Position numbers and translations under genes: made by a program. From CAZLHO01 sp964559455 (GTDB taxonomy: Bacteria; Krumholzibacteriota; Krumholzibacteriia; LZORAL124-64-63): a stretch of 64,000 nt of DNA. Shown here piece after piece: positions 8,718 through 18,694 of the stretch (position 1 is its first letter; each line of letters starts with the position of its first letter). The stretch covers positions 1-64,000 of the forward strand of contig CAZLHO010000008.1 in the NCBI GenBank assembly GCA_964559455.1, read 5' to 3'. The notes under the pieces are model-generated. The model was not told the origin of the DNA, ran no database searches, and worked only from the letters and a program-made list of their open reading frames with translations.

Positions 8718-9512
8718 TCAGACCCGGCTGTCGCGGACGCAGACCTGGCCGTCGAAACGCAGGTCGACAACCTGGCCCGCCACGCGATCGCGCACGGCCA
8801 GGTAGCGGCGCAGGCGCCGGCCGTAGGCCTCCCGACCCAGCAACAGGCGGCCTTTGTTCTCCTGGAGGATCAGCGAGACCCCCGTATCCTCGAGCACCAC
8901 GAAATCGACGGGCGAGACGGTCTCGAGTCCCGTCTCGCCGATGGCCCGCACCGCGGCCAGCAGCAGGCTCGAGGTCACCGAGGTCAGCGAGCCGCGCGCG
9001 GCGCCGCCGCGATCGTCGACGACCACCGGCAGGTCCGGCGTCGCGACGCCGGCCGACACCGGCAACACCGAACCGTCCTCGGCCAGCAGCCGCGGGCCGC
9101 CGTCCCCGGCTTCGATCAGCAGCAAGGGGCGCCACTCGACGATGCGGACCTTCAGCGTGGCCGGCAGACGGCGCGAGACCCGCGCCTCGCGCACCCAGGG
9201 CAGGGCGGTGACGGCGGCGGCCAGGCCGTCGGTGTCGGCGCGCCAGATGTTCCGGTCCAGGGCGGTGCGCAGGGTCGCCTCCAGGACTTCGCGATCGCAG
9301 TACCGGTAGGGGCCGGTGCGGACCTCGGCGACGGCGAAGGTCGGCGCGGTGAGCAGCCAGCGCACGCCCAGGACCAAGCCGGCGATCAGCGCCAGGGTCG
9401 CGGCCGCGGCCAGCGCCCGGCGCCAGACCGGCACGCGGCTGCGGCGACGCACGGCCATCGGCTGGCGCGGTGCGGGGCCGCCGTCGAGTCCGGGATGCTC
9501 CCCCCTCGTCAC
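8718..9512 (-). CDS. ftsQ: Cell division protein FtsQ
   Basis: Bitopic divisome protein linking early and late division proteins. 264 residues from a GTG at 9512 behind GGAGGTGA. A basic cytoplasmic N-terminus is followed by one membrane helix at about 31-52 (ALAAAATLALIAGLVLGVRW), then a POTRA domain at about 57-125 (FAVAEVRTGPYRYCDREVL, WVREARVSRRLPATLKVRIV) and the FtsQ beta domain. It starts 4 bases upstream of the end of murC's stop region, with neither murB nor ddl between. Confidence 0.9.
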   Translation of the reverse strand: MTRGEHPGLDGGPAPRQPMAVRRRSRVPVWRRALAAAATLALIAGLVLGVRWLLTAPTFAVAEVRTGPYRYCDREVLEATLRTALDRNIWRADTDGLAAAVTALPWVREARVSRRLPATLKVRIVEWRPLLLIEAGDGGPRLLAEDGSVLPVSAGVATPDLPVVVDDRGGAARGSLTSVTSSLLLAAVRAIGETGLETVSPVDFVVLEDTGVSLILQENKGRLLLGREAYGRRLRRYLAVRDRVAGQVVDLRFDGQVCVRDSRV

Positions 9513-9516
9513 GCGC

Positions 9517-10881
9517 TCACCTCCCCTCCAGGTGCGAGCAGATGTCGTCCACCATCCTGCCGATGTCGCCGGCGCCCGTGGTCAGCAGCAGGTCGCCCGG
9601 CCGCACGTGCGCGTCGAGCCAGGTCGCCAGCTCGTCGGGTCCGGCCAGCAACGAGACGATGTCCAGCCCCTTGGCCGCCATCTCCTCGGCGATCAGGTGG
9701 CTGCCGACCTCGGCGATCGGCTCCTCGCTGGCAGCGTAGACCGGCAGCAGACCCACGGCGTCGGCCACGGCCAACGCGTCCGCGAATTCCTTCCGGAAAC
9801 GCCGGGTGCGGGTGTAGCGATGGGGCTGGAAGAGAACGACCAGCCGCCGCCCCTGCTCCCGAGCCACCGCCAGGGTCGCCGCCAGCTCCGTGGGGTGGTG
9901 TCCGTAGTCGTCGACGACCTCGACGCCGCCGAACTCGCCGCGGATCTCGTAGCGGCGGCCGACGCCGCCGAAGTTCCGCAGCGCTTCGGCCGCCTGGCCG
10001 AAGGGCACGCCCAGCTCCATGCCCACGGCCAGGGCGGCCAGGGCGTTGACCAGGTTGTGCCGTCCGGGTACCTGCAGTCGGATCTCGCCCAGCTCGCGCC
10101 CCCCGACCAGCACGGCGGCGACGTTGCCCGGTCCCTCGACCGGGACGGCGCGCAGGTCGGCGTCGGCGCCCAGGCCGTAGGTGATGACCTTGCGGTCCAG
10201 GCGCGGCAGCAGGGCGCGCACCTCGGGGTCGTCCACGCAGAGCACGCAGGCGCCGTAGAAGGGCACCCGCGCCAGGAAGTCGGCGAAGGCGACGCGCAGG
10301 CTCTCCATGTCGGGATAGAAGTCCACGTGCTCGTGGTCGACGTTGGTGACCACGGCGATCGTCGGGGTCAGGCGCAGGAAGGTCCCGTCGCTCTCGTCGG
10401 CCTCGGCCACCAGGTAGTCGCCGCGGCCCAGGATGGCGTTGGTGTCCGTGGCCAGCACGCGCCCGCCCACGAGCACGGTCGGATCGAGCCCGCCGCCGGC
10501 CAGCACGGCGGCGACCAGCGAGGTCGTCGATGTCTTGCCGTGAGAGCCGGCCACGGCGATGCCGTACTTCAGGCGCATGAGTTCGGCCAGCATGTCGGCG
10601 CGCCGGATCACCGGCACGCGCGCGGCGCGGGCGGCGCGGATCTCGGGATTCGCCTCGGTGACGGCGGACGAGTAGACGACGACGTCGGCGCCGGCGATCT
10701 GCTCCTCATCGTGCCCGATGTGGATCACGGCGCCCAGGCGGGCCAGTCGATCGGTGACCTTGGTCGCGCGCAGATCGCTGCCGCTGACCTCGAAGCCCAG
10801 GTTCAGCAGCAGCTCGGCGATGCCGCTCATGCCCACGCCGCCGATGGCGACCAGGTGGATGTGGCGCGTGTTACGGAACAC
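9517..10881 (-). CDS. murC: UDP-N-acetylmuramate--L-alanine ligase
   Basis: Adds L-Ala to UDP-MurNAc in the cytoplasm, the first step of stem peptide synthesis. 454 residues, family length. Rossmann motif HLVAIGGVGMSGIAELL at 9-25, ATP-binding GSHGKTST at 112-119, central AEADESDGTFL and the HPTELAATL segment. The start is a GTG at 10881 with AAGGAGG 6 bases ahead, overlapping the murG stop by 11 bases, consistent with coupled translation. Confidence 0.97.
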   Translation of the reverse strand: MFRNTRHIHLVAIGGVGMSGIAELLLNLGFEVSGSDLRATKVTDRLARLGAVIHIGHDEEQIAGADVVVYSSAVTEANPEIRAARAARVPVIRRADMLAELMRLKYGIAVAGSHGKTSTTSLVAAVLAGGGLDPTVLVGGRVLATDTNAILGRGDYLVAEADESDGTFLRLTPTIAVVTNVDHEHVDFYPDMESLRVAFADFLARVPFYGACVLCVDDPEVRALLPRLDRKVITYGLGADADLRAVPVEGPGNVAAVLVGGRELGEIRLQVPGRHNLVNALAALAVGMELGVPFGQAAEALRNFGGVGRRYEIRGEFGGVEVVDDYGHHPTELAATLAVAREQGRRLVVLFQPHRYTRTRRFRKEFADALAVADAVGLLPVYAASEEPIAEVGSHLIAEEMAAKGLDIVSLLAGPDELATWLDAHVRPGDLLLTTGAGDIGRMVDDICSHLEGR

Positions 10882-12040
10882 GGGGTCCTCCTTCGCCGTC
10901 GCCCCGCACGTCGCGGCCGGCCAGGCGCATCAGGTCGGCGGCGATCTCGGCGGCGGCGGCGGGCCGGGCCAGACGGGCGCAGGCGGCGGCCATCACGCCC
11001 AGGCGGGCGGGGTCGGCGGCCAGTGACTCGACGACGTCGGCCAGGGCCGGTCCGTCGCAGGCCGCGTCCTCGAGCACCAGGGCGGCGCCGGCGCCCTCGA
11101 AATCGCGGGCGTTGCGCAGCTGGTGGTCGTCGGTGGCGAAGGGATAGGGCACCAGAACGGCCGGGGCCCCCGAGGCGGCCAGTTCGGCCAAGGTCATGGC
11201 GCCGGCCCGGCAGACCACGAGGTCGGCCCAGGCCAGGGCTTCGGGCATGTCCAGGATGTAGGCGTCGACCCGCGCCCGCGCGGCGGGAAAGTCGGCGAAG
11301 GCGGCGGCGACCGCTTCCTTCTCGGCGGTGCCGGTCTGCAGGCGCAGCTCCAGGTCGTCCCGATCCCGCCAGCGGGGCGCCAGCTCCCGAAGGGCGGCGT
11401 TGAGGGTGCGGGCGCCGCTGCTGCCGCCGAAGACGAGCAGGCGCAGCGGCCGGCCGCCGTCGAAGGCCGGCGCCGCGGCGCCGGTGCGGGCGACGAAGTC
11501 GGCGCGGACCGGGTTGCCCGTGACCAGGCAATCCCGCTTCGGGAAGAAGGTCCGGGCCTCGGCGAAGCCCAGGTAGATGCGGTCGGCCCAGCGCGCGAGC
11601 AGGCGGTTGGCCGAACCGGGCACCGAGTTCTGCTCCTGCAGCGCCGTCCGCCGACGCAGCAGGCGGGCGGCGGCCAGCACCGGCGCGCCGACATAGCCGC
11701 CGGTGCCCAGCACGACGTCGGGACGCAGGCGCCCGACCAGACGCAGGCTCCTGAAGAGCCCGCCCAGGAAGTTGACGACGAAGCGCAGCCGCGCGCCGGG
11801 TCCCAGGCCGCGGAAGCCGGAGGCCGGCACGAAGTCGATCGGCCAGCCGGCCTTGGGCACCAGCACCGACTCCAGCCCGCGACGGGTGCCGGCGAAGCTG
11901 ATGCGCGCCCCGGGCGCGAGCGCGCGCAGGGCCTCGGCCACCGCCAGTCCCGGGTAGACGTGGCCGCCCGTGCCGCCGCCGGCGATCAGGATCGTCGGCG
12001 GCCGCCCCCCGGCTGCGTCGTTGCGGGACTTCGGACTCAC
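10871..12040 (-). CDS. murG: UDP-GlcNAc:lipid I GlcNAc transferase MurG
   Basis: Makes lipid II from lipid I at the inner membrane face. 389 residues from a GTG at 12040 that overlaps the ftsW stop as GTGA, with GGGGGAGA ahead. The glycine-rich GGGTGGHVYPG at 21-31 and the C-terminal sugar-nucleotide region (VFGGSSGARTLN, VVCRAGAMTLAELAASG, VPYPFATDDHQLRNA) are typical of GT28. The frame runs open upstream across ftsW without homology, so the coupled GTG is preferred. Confidence 0.96.
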   Translation of the reverse strand: MSPKSRNDAAGGRPPTILIAGGGTGGHVYPGLAVAEALRALAPGARISFAGTRRGLESVLVPKAGWPIDFVPASGFRGLGPGARLRFVVNFLGGLFRSLRLVGRLRPDVVLGTGGYVGAPVLAAARLLRRRTALQEQNSVPGSANRLLARWADRIYLGFAEARTFFPKRDCLVTGNPVRADFVARTGAAAPAFDGGRPLRLLVFGGSSGARTLNAALRELAPRWRDRDDLELRLQTGTAEKEAVAAAFADFPAARARVDAYILDMPEALAWADLVVCRAGAMTLAELAASGAPAVLVPYPFATDDHQLRNARDFEGAGAALVLEDAACDGPALADVVESLAADPARLGVMAAACARLARPAAAAEIAADLMRLAGRDVRGDGEGGPRVP

Positions 12041-13224
12041 GCGGCCTCTCCCCCCTGGCGGACCCAGCGCCCGCGCAGCGATCGGAACTGACGTCCCTGG
12101 CGATCGATGGCCATCAGGATGCCCACCGCGCCCAGGTTGGTCACCAGGGCCGAACCGCCGTAGCTCAGGAAGGGAAGCGGCAGGCCCATCACCGGCAGCA
12201 GGCCGGTGACCATGGCGATGTTGATGGCTGCGTAGGCGAAGATCAAGGACGTAAGGCCGGCCGCCACCAGACGGCCGAAACGATCGCCGGCCCGGCGGGC
12301 GATGCGAAAGCCGCGCAGGGCGAAGATCGTGAAGAAGGCCAGGGTCAACAGGCCGCCGACCAGGCCCAACTCCTCGCCGAGCACCGAGAAGATGAAGTCG
12401 GTGTGGGATTCGGGCAGGAACCAGAAACGCTGGTGGCTGGCCCCGAAGCCGAAGCCGTGCCAGCCGCCGGCGCCGATGCCGATCAGCGACTGCTCGACAT
12501 GGTAGCTGGATCCCTGTCCGCCGAGCCCCGCCCACCACAAGGCGACGCGGTTGGCGATCTTGCTCACGGTGAAGAAACCGACCACGCCCGCGACGGCGGC
12601 GACGCCCGTCATCAGTCCCAGCCAGCGGGCGGGCAGCCCGGCCAGCCAGAGCACCACCAGGCTGATCGCGAAGAGGACCAGGGCGTTGCCGTAGTTCGGC
12701 TGGGCGATCAGCAGCAGCGCGACCATGACCGGGACGGCGGCGACCCAGGCCAGACGGGCGGGACGCTCGCGAAGACGGTGGAAGCCGTCGGCGCAGCGGT
12801 CGGCCAGGAAAAGCACGAGGGCCACCTTGACCAGCTCGACCGGCTGCACGGGCAGGAAGGAGAGCCGGATCCAGCGGGCGCTGCCGGCGCGGTCGTCGAC
12901 CAGACCCGTCTTGGCGAGCAGCACGGTGACCGCGATCAGCCCCACCCCCGTCCCGAGCAGGCCCCAGTTCAGCCAGGGTCGGCGCAGCACGCGGTAGTCG
13001 ATGCGGGCCAGGGCGAACATCACGATCAGGCCCAGGCCCAGCCGGGTCAGGTGCTTGATCAGGTAGTAGGCGTGACCGGCGCCGGTGCGCAGGGCCTCGG
13101 GCCGGAAGCTGCCGGCGTTGTAGACCATGATCACCCCGAGCAGGCTGAGCACGAGCACCGAGACCAGCAGCCATCCGTCCAGGTCCTCGAGCCAGCCGAT
13201 CGCGGCGCGCAGGCTGCGGTTCAT
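12037..13224 (-). CDS. ftsW: Septal peptidoglycan polymerase FtsW (SEDS family)
   Basis: Lipid II glycosyltransferase working with FtsI at the septum. 395 residues with about ten membrane helices, beginning LDGWLLVSVLVLSLLGVIMV. Family signature near the C-terminus: GLLPVMGLPLPFLSYGGSAL. Position between murD and murG supports FtsW over RodA. The start ATG at 13224 overlaps the murD stop as ATGA. Confidence 0.95.
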   Translation of the reverse strand: MNRSLRAAIGWLEDLDGWLLVSVLVLSLLGVIMVYNAGSFRPEALRTGAGHAYYLIKHLTRLGLGLIVMFALARIDYRVLRRPWLNWGLLGTGVGLIAVTVLLAKTGLVDDRAGSARWIRLSFLPVQPVELVKVALVLFLADRCADGFHRLRERPARLAWVAAVPVMVALLLIAQPNYGNALVLFAISLVVLWLAGLPARWLGLMTGVAAVAGVVGFFTVSKIANRVALWWAGLGGQGSSYHVEQSLIGIGAGGWHGFGFGASHQRFWFLPESHTDFIFSVLGEELGLVGGLLTLAFFTIFALRGFRIARRAGDRFGRLVAAGLTSLIFAYAAINIAMVTGLLPVMGLPLPFLSYGGSALVTNLGAVGILMAIDRQGRQFRSLRGRWVRQGGEAA

Positions 13225-14597
13225 GCGTCCTCCTTCGCCGCGGCGGCCGTCGCGGCCGCGGCCTCGCGGAAGGCCTCGCCCCGCGCGTTGTAGTCCCGGA
13301 ACATGTCGAAGCTCGCGCAGGCGGGGCTGAGCAGGACGGTGCCCCGGCCGGCGGCCAGGCGCGCGGCGCGGGCCACGGCGTCGGCCATGGTGTCGGCGAA
13401 TTCAGCGGGCCGGTCGCCGCCCAGCGCGGCGACGATGGCCGAGGCCTCGGCGCCCAGCCCGACGACGGCCTTGACCGGGCCCAGGGCCGCGCGCAGCGGC
13501 GCGTAGTCCTCGCCCTTGCCGCTGCCGCCGACGATCAGCACCACGTCGGCCGCGTAGCTCTCGAGCCCCGCGCAGACGGCGTGCACGTTGGTGGCCTTGG
13601 AATCGTTGACGAAGACGACGCCGCCGGCCGCAGCCACCGTCTCCTGACGATGGGGAAGCCCGCGGAAGCTGCGCAGGCCGACGCGCAGGGCCTCGCTGTC
13701 GACGCCCAGCGGCAGCAGCATCGCGGCGGCGGCGGCGGCGTTGCGCGCGTTCGGGGCGCCGGCGATCGCCAGCTCGTCCAGGGCCAGCAGCGTCTCGACG
13801 TCTCCGTCGCGCTCCAGGCGCAGCGACCCGTCGGCGATGCGCACCGCCGCGCCCGCCTCCTCGCCGAAGAGCAGGGTGCGCGGCGCCGGCCAACGGCGGG
13901 CCTCGGCGCAGCCGGTCCAGGTCACGAAGACGCCGTCGGGTCCCAGGCTCTCGACGAGCCGGCGCTTGGCGGCATGGTAGGCGGCGATGTCGGGGTAGCG
14001 ATCCAGGTGGTCGGGGGCCAGGTTCAGCACGGCCGCCACGGCGGGACGGAAGCGGCGCAGCGTCTCGCACTGGAAGCTGCTGATCTCGAGCACGGCCACG
14101 TCGTCGGGACTCATCGCGTCGGCGTGCAGGCTCAGGGGCCGCCCCACGTTGCCCAGGGCCTCGGCCCGGCGTCCGGCGGCGCGCAGCAGATGCGCGGCCA
14201 GCTCGGTGGTCGTGGTCTTGCCGTTGGTGCCGGTGATCGCCACGCAGACGCCGCGGCAGTGGCGCCAGCCCAGCTCCAGCTCGCCGATGATCTCGACGCC
14301 GGCCGCAGCGTAGGGCCGCAGGGCGGGATGGTCCAGGGGCACGCCGGGGCTGAGCACGATGCCGTCCACGCCGGCGGGCGCGCGCCCGGGCCAATCGGGT
14401 CCGCCGAGGCATTCGTCGAAGGCCGCCGCGGCCAGTTCGGTCAGCCCGCCGGCCGCCCAGCGTTCGGCGAAGCCGGCCTCGGGCGCGTCGTCCACGCCCA
14501 CCACCCGGGCCCCCTGCCGGCGCAGCAAGGCGCCGGCGGCGCAACCGCTGCGCGCCAGGCCGAAGACGATCCAGGTGCTGTCCTTCGCGTCGCCCAT
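13221..14597 (-). CDS. murD: UDP-MurNAc-L-alanine--D-glutamate ligase
   Basis: Adds D-Glu to the muramyl peptide. 458 residues. N-terminal UDP-binding Rossmann domain (FGLARSGCAAGALL), ATP-binding GTNGKTTT at 123-130, and C-terminal SKATNVHAV and HRQETVA motifs of the ligase family. Sits between mraY and ftsW, with 16 bases to the mraY stop. Confidence 0.97.
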   Translation of the reverse strand: MGDAKDSTWIVFGLARSGCAAGALLRRQGARVVGVDDAPEAGFAERWAAGGLTELAAAAFDECLGGPDWPGRAPAGVDGIVLSPGVPLDHPALRPYAAAGVEIIGELELGWRHCRGVCVAITGTNGKTTTTELAAHLLRAAGRRAEALGNVGRPLSLHADAMSPDDVAVLEISSFQCETLRRFRPAVAAVLNLAPDHLDRYPDIAAYHAAKRRLVESLGPDGVFVTWTGCAEARRWPAPRTLLFGEEAGAAVRIADGSLRLERDGDVETLLALDELAIAGAPNARNAAAAAAMLLPLGVDSEALRVGLRSFRGLPHRQETVAAAGGVVFVNDSKATNVHAVCAGLESYAADVVLIVGGSGKGEDYAPLRAALGPVKAVVGLGAEASAIVAALGGDRPAEFADTMADAVARAARLAAGRGTVLLSPACASFDMFRDYNARGEAFREAAAATAAAAKEDA

Positions 14598-14613
14598 TCC
14601 CGTCCTTCGCCTC

Positions 14614-15696
14614 CTACTGGAGCTTGATCGTGCTCATGCTGAAAAGCAGCAGCAGGATGCCCACGATCCAGAAGCGCACCACGACCTGGGTCTCGGACCA
14701 GCCGCCCAGTTCGAAGTGGTGGTGAAGCGGCGCCATGCGGAAGATCCGGCGGCCGCCGCGCCAGCGGAACCAGGCCACCTGCAGCATGACGCTCAGGGCC
14801 TCGAGCACGAACATGCCGCCGATCACCACCAGCAGCAGCTCGCGCTTGACCAGGATGGCCACGGTGCCCAGGGCGCCGCCCAGGGCCAGGCTGCCGGTGT
14901 CCCCCATGAAGATCCGCGCCGGGTGCGCGTTGAACCAGAGGAAGCCCAGCGCCGCGCCCACGACCGACGCGCAGTAGATCGTCAATTCACCGGCCCCGGG
15001 CAAGTAGACGATGTTCAAATAGTCCGCGAAGATCGTGTTGCCCGTGACGTAGGAGAGACCGGCGAAGCCCAGGAACGCGAAGGCGCTCAGGCCGATCGCC
15101 AGGCCGTCCAGGCCGTCGGTCAGGTTCACCGAGTTGCTGGTGCCCGCGACCACGCAGACCACCAGCGGCAGGTAGAGGATGCCCAGGTCGAAGAGCGCGT
15201 CCTTGACGAAGGGCACCGCCGTGCGGGCCGCCGTCTCGTCGCCGCCCTGGGTCAGGATCGCCCACAGCAGCAGGCCGAAGCCCACCTGTCCCGTCAGCTT
15301 CACCCGGCCGATCATGCCCTTGGGATGCTTCTTGACGACCTTCAGCCAGTCGTCGATGAAGCCCAGCGCGCCCATCCAGAAGGTCGCCAGCAGGGCCAGC
15401 TGCACGAAGCGGTTCGTGAGGTCGGCCCAGAGCAGCGTCGGCAGCACGCTGGCGGTGATGATCAGCACGCCGCCCATGGTCGGGGTCCCCGCCTTGGCGT
15501 TGTGATGGGCGGGCCCGTCGGAGCGGATGGTCTCGCCGATCTGCAGGGACTCGAGACGGCGGATCACCCAGTTGCCGAAGATGAAGCTGATCAGCAGCGC
15601 GGTGATCGTCGCGTAGGCCGCGCGGAACGAGATGTACTGGAAGACGTTCAGCAGCGACCATGCGTCGTGCAGCGGGTAGAGCAGGTGGTAGAACAT
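14614..15696 (-). CDS. mraY: Phospho-MurNAc-pentapeptide transferase MraY
   Basis: Integral membrane enzyme that loads phospho-MurNAc-pentapeptide onto undecaprenyl phosphate (lipid I). 360 residues, about ten membrane helices. Motifs: HNAKAGTPTMGGVLI, the aspartate pair in FIDDWLKVVKKHPKGM, the NLTDGLDGLAIG loop, and NAHPARIFMGDTGSLALGG. Start ATG at 15696, three bases after the murF stop. Confidence 0.98.
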   Translation of the reverse strand: MFYHLLYPLHDAWSLLNVFQYISFRAAYATITALLISFIFGNWVIRRLESLQIGETIRSDGPAHHNAKAGTPTMGGVLIITASVLPTLLWADLTNRFVQLALLATFWMGALGFIDDWLKVVKKHPKGMIGRVKLTGQVGFGLLLWAILTQGGDETAARTAVPFVKDALFDLGILYLPLVVCVVAGTSNSVNLTDGLDGLAIGLSAFAFLGFAGLSYVTGNTIFADYLNIVYLPGAGELTIYCASVVGAALGFLWFNAHPARIFMGDTGSLALGGALGTVAILVKRELLLVVIGGMFVLEALSVMLQVAWFRWRGGRRIFRMAPLHHHFELGGWSETQVVVRFWIVGILLLLFSMSTIKLQ

Positions 15697-15699
15697 GGA

Positions 15700-17169
15700 T
15701 CAGCCCCGTTCCTTGACGTCGCCGGGGCCGAAGGCGGCCGCGGCTCCCGATACGATCTCCTCCATGGCCGCGCTGCGCGACCCCTTCACGAGCACGCGAT
15801 CGCCGTCCCGGGCGTTGGCCAGCAGCCAGGCCAGCGCCTCGGCGCGGTCGGCGCAGGGCGCGGCTGCGCCCCCGGCCGCGGCGAAGCCCTCGGCCAGCGG
15901 GGCGGCGGCCTCCCCCGCGGTGGCGACGAGGTCGAGGCCGGCCTCGCGCAGGCGACGTCCGGTCTCGCGGTGCAGCTCGGCGTCTCCGGGACCCAGCTCG
16001 GCCATGGCTCCCAGCACGGCCAGACGCCGGCCGGCGCCCGGCAGCTCGACCAGGGCCCGGGCCGCCTGGACCATGCTCGTCGGGTTCGCGTTGTAGCTGT
16101 CGTCGAGCAGCATCAGGCCGCCCAGACGCAGCAGCCGGCCCCGGTGCGGCGAGGGCGCGAAGGCGGCCAGCCCGGCGGCGGTCGCGTCGTCGCCGCCGCC
16201 GCAGGCGCGGGCGGCGAGCAGGGCGGCCGTCAGATTCTCACCGTTGTGCCTTCCCGGCAAGGGAACGTCGTACTCCCGCCCGTCCAGTTCGAGCACACCG
16301 GCGCCGGGGTCGTCGGCCGGGCGCCAGCGCCAGCGGTGATCGCCGGCCCCGGTCCCGAACGAGATCACCGGCCCGCGGGCCCGGGCGCGCCAGCGGGCGA
16401 AGCCGGGACTGTCGGCGTTGAGCACGGCCGGACCGTCGGCGGGCAGGGCGTCGAGCAGGTCGCCCTTGGTCGCGACGATCGCGTCGAGGCCGCCGAAACC
16501 CTCGAGATGCGCCGGTGCGGCGTTGGTGATCACGGCCACGTCCGGCGCCGCCAGCGGCGCCAGCTCGGCGATGTCCCCGGGCCGCGAGGCGCCCACTTCG
16601 ACCACGGCGAAACGATGCCGGTCCTCCAACCCGAGCAGCGTCAGGGGAAGTCCGAGTTGATTGTTGTAATTGCCTGCAGTGGCGTGCGTTGCGGCCGACG
16701 CGCCGAGGATGGCCGCCAGCAGGTCCTTGGTCGTTGTCTTGCCGTTGCTGCCGGTGATCGCGCACAGGGTCAGGACGCGCCCGGCGCGCCACGTCGCGGC
16801 GAGGCGGCGCAGCGCCTCCCCCGGATCGGGGCTCAGCAGCAGCACGCATCCCTCGGGCGCCGCGACCGCGGCCAGGGGATCGTCGCCGGTGCCGGACCAG
16901 GACTCGACCAGCGCGGCGGCGGCCCCGACCCGCAGGGCGCAGTCCACGTAATTCCGGCCGTCCACGCGCTCGCCCCGGACGCCCACGAAAAGCTGACCGG
17001 GCCTCAGGATGCGGGAGTCCAGCGCCGCCCCGGCGAAAAATCCGTCGGGCAGCGACTCGGGCGCGCATTCGCGCCAGACCTCCCCGAGACGCACCCGCGC
17101 CGAGGCCAGCAGCCCGCAGGCGGCGAGTTCGGCCGCGGCCCGCGCCAGGGGATATCCACGTTCAGCCAC
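15700..17169 (-). CDS. murF: UDP-MurNAc-tripeptide--D-Ala-D-Ala ligase
   Basis: Completes the pentapeptide precursor by adding D-Ala-D-Ala. 489 residues, slightly longer than the E. coli enzyme. N-terminal substrate domain, ATP-binding GSNGKTTT at 140-147, ATAGNYNNQLGLPLTLL, VEVGASRPGDI and the C-terminal DDSYNANPTSM motif. GTG start at 17169 with GGGGAGG ahead, overlapping the murE stop. The D-Ala-D-Ala ligase gene is not in the cluster. Confidence 0.96.
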   Translation of the reverse strand: MAERGYPLARAAAELAACGLLASARVRLGEVWRECAPESLPDGFFAGAALDSRILRPGQLFVGVRGERVDGRNYVDCALRVGAAAALVESWSGTGDDPLAAVAAPEGCVLLLSPDPGEALRRLAATWRAGRVLTLCAITGSNGKTTTKDLLAAILGASAATHATAGNYNNQLGLPLTLLGLEDRHRFAVVEVGASRPGDIAELAPLAAPDVAVITNAAPAHLEGFGGLDAIVATKGDLLDALPADGPAVLNADSPGFARWRARARGPVISFGTGAGDHRWRWRPADDPGAGVLELDGREYDVPLPGRHNGENLTAALLAARACGGGDDATAAGLAAFAPSPHRGRLLRLGGLMLLDDSYNANPTSMVQAARALVELPGAGRRLAVLGAMAELGPGDAELHRETGRRLREAGLDLVATAGEAAAPLAEGFAAAGGAAAPCADRAEALAWLLANARDGDRVLVKGSRSAAMEEIVSGAAAAFGPGDVKERG

Positions 17170-18694
17170 GCGCCGCCTCCCCGTCCACCCAGTCCCTGAT
17201 CACGCCGCGGTCGTCCAGCGACAGGCGCCGGTCGCCCACGATCTGGTAGTCCTCGTGCCCCTTGCCGGCCACGACGACGACGTCGCCCGGGCCGGCCTCG
17301 GCCAGGGCGGCCCTGATGGCCAGGGTGCGGTCGACTTCCACGCGACAGGGGTCGGAACGCCGGTCCGTCTCCCCGCGGAAGCCGTCTGCGACAGCGTCGC
17401 AGATCGACTCGGGGTCCTCCCCGCGGGGATTGTCGGAGGTGATCCAGGTTCCGTCCGCCTCCCGCGCCGCGACCGCACCCATCATCGGCCGCTTGCCCCG
17501 GTCGCGGTCTCCGCCGCAACCGAAGACGACCACGAGCCGGCCCTCGACCAGCTCGCGGCAGGATTGCAGCACCGCCGCCAGGGCGTCGGGGGTGTGCGCG
17601 TAGTCCACGATCACCAGGCCGCCGCCCGGCAGGGCGAAACCCTCCATGCGGCCGGGCACCTGCTCGGCGCCGGCCAGGGCCGCCAGGCAGGCGTCGGCGG
17701 GCAGGTCCAGGGCCAGCCCCGCCGCCAGGGCCGCGGTCAGGTTCTCGACATTGAATCGCCCGACGAGCCGGCTCCGCAACCGCAGCTCCCTGCCGCGGAA
17801 GTCGAAGACCAGGCGCGAGCCGCCGCGGTCCAGGACAGTGTCGACGACCCGCAGATCGACGGCGCCGGCGCGCCCGCGCCAGCCCGTGGCGAAGCGCAGC
17901 GTGCGCAGTCCCGAATAGTCCAGGTCCGCGAACATCGGCTCGTCCGCATTGACCGCGACCGCGCCCGGTCCCTTGCCGCGTCCCGGGACGGGGCGCAGCA
18001 GGTCCAGGATCCGCGCCTTGGCGTCGCGGTAGCTCTCCAGGTCGCGATGGTAGTCCAGGTGATCCCGACTCAGGTTCGTCAGCACGGCCGCGTCCAGGGC
18101 CAGGTCCGCCACGCGCTGCTGGTCGAGGGCGTGGGACGAGACCTCCAGCGCCGCCGCCCGGCAGCCACGGTCGCGCATCTCGCCGAGCAGCCCGTAGAGC
18201 GCCACCCCGCCGGGGGTGGTCAAGGGGGCCGGTCGCGGCCCGGCGCCGGCATCGTAGACGATCGTGCCCAGCAGTCCGCAGGGCCCGAGCGCGGCGCCCA
18301 GCAGGGAGCGCAGCAGGAAGGCGGTGGTCGTCTTGCCGTTCGTCCCGGTCACGCCGACGACGGTCATGGCCGCGTCGGGAGCGCCGGCGATCAGGCGGGC
18401 CAGGCGAGCGGGCCAGGCGCGGGTGCCGTTCTCGGCGACCAGCACCGGCACCGACGCGTCCGCGGGCACCGCGTCGCGGCGGCCGGGATCCACGAGCACG
18501 GCCGCGCAGCCCGCGGCCAGGGCCCCGGGCAGGAAACGATGACCGTCGGCGGTCGTGCCGGCCACGGCGATGAAGAGCACGCCCGGCCCCGCCGCGCGGG
18601 AATCGTCGGCGACCGCAGTCACCGGCACCGAGGCGTCGCCCTCCAGCCGGAGGCCGGGCAACCGATCGACGATGCCGCCGAGGGTCAACGCCAT
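17162..18694 (-). CDS. murE: UDP-MurNAc-tripeptide synthetase, meso-DAP type
   Basis: Adds the third stem residue. 510 residues from ATG 18694, which overlaps the ftsI stop by 10 bases. ATP-binding GTNGKTTT at 117-124, VDYAHTPDAL, and DNPR at 421-424, which in characterised MurE enzymes selects meso-diaminopimelate rather than lysine. The same frame stays open far upstream through ftsI, but homology begins at this ATG. Confidence 0.97.
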   Translation of the reverse strand: MALTLGGIVDRLPGLRLEGDASVPVTAVADDSRAAGPGVLFIAVAGTTADGHRFLPGALAAGCAAVLVDPGRRDAVPADASVPVLVAENGTRAWPARLARLIAGAPDAAMTVVGVTGTNGKTTTAFLLRSLLGAALGPCGLLGTIVYDAGAGPRPAPLTTPGGVALYGLLGEMRDRGCRAAALEVSSHALDQQRVADLALDAAVLTNLSRDHLDYHRDLESYRDAKARILDLLRPVPGRGKGPGAVAVNADEPMFADLDYSGLRTLRFATGWRGRAGAVDLRVVDTVLDRGGSRLVFDFRGRELRLRSRLVGRFNVENLTAALAAGLALDLPADACLAALAGAEQVPGRMEGFALPGGGLVIVDYAHTPDALAAVLQSCRELVEGRLVVVFGCGGDRDRGKRPMMGAVAAREADGTWITSDNPRGEDPESICDAVADGFRGETDRRSDPCRVEVDRTLAIRAALAEAGPGDVVVVAGKGHEDYQIVGDRRLSLDDRGVIRDWVDGEAARG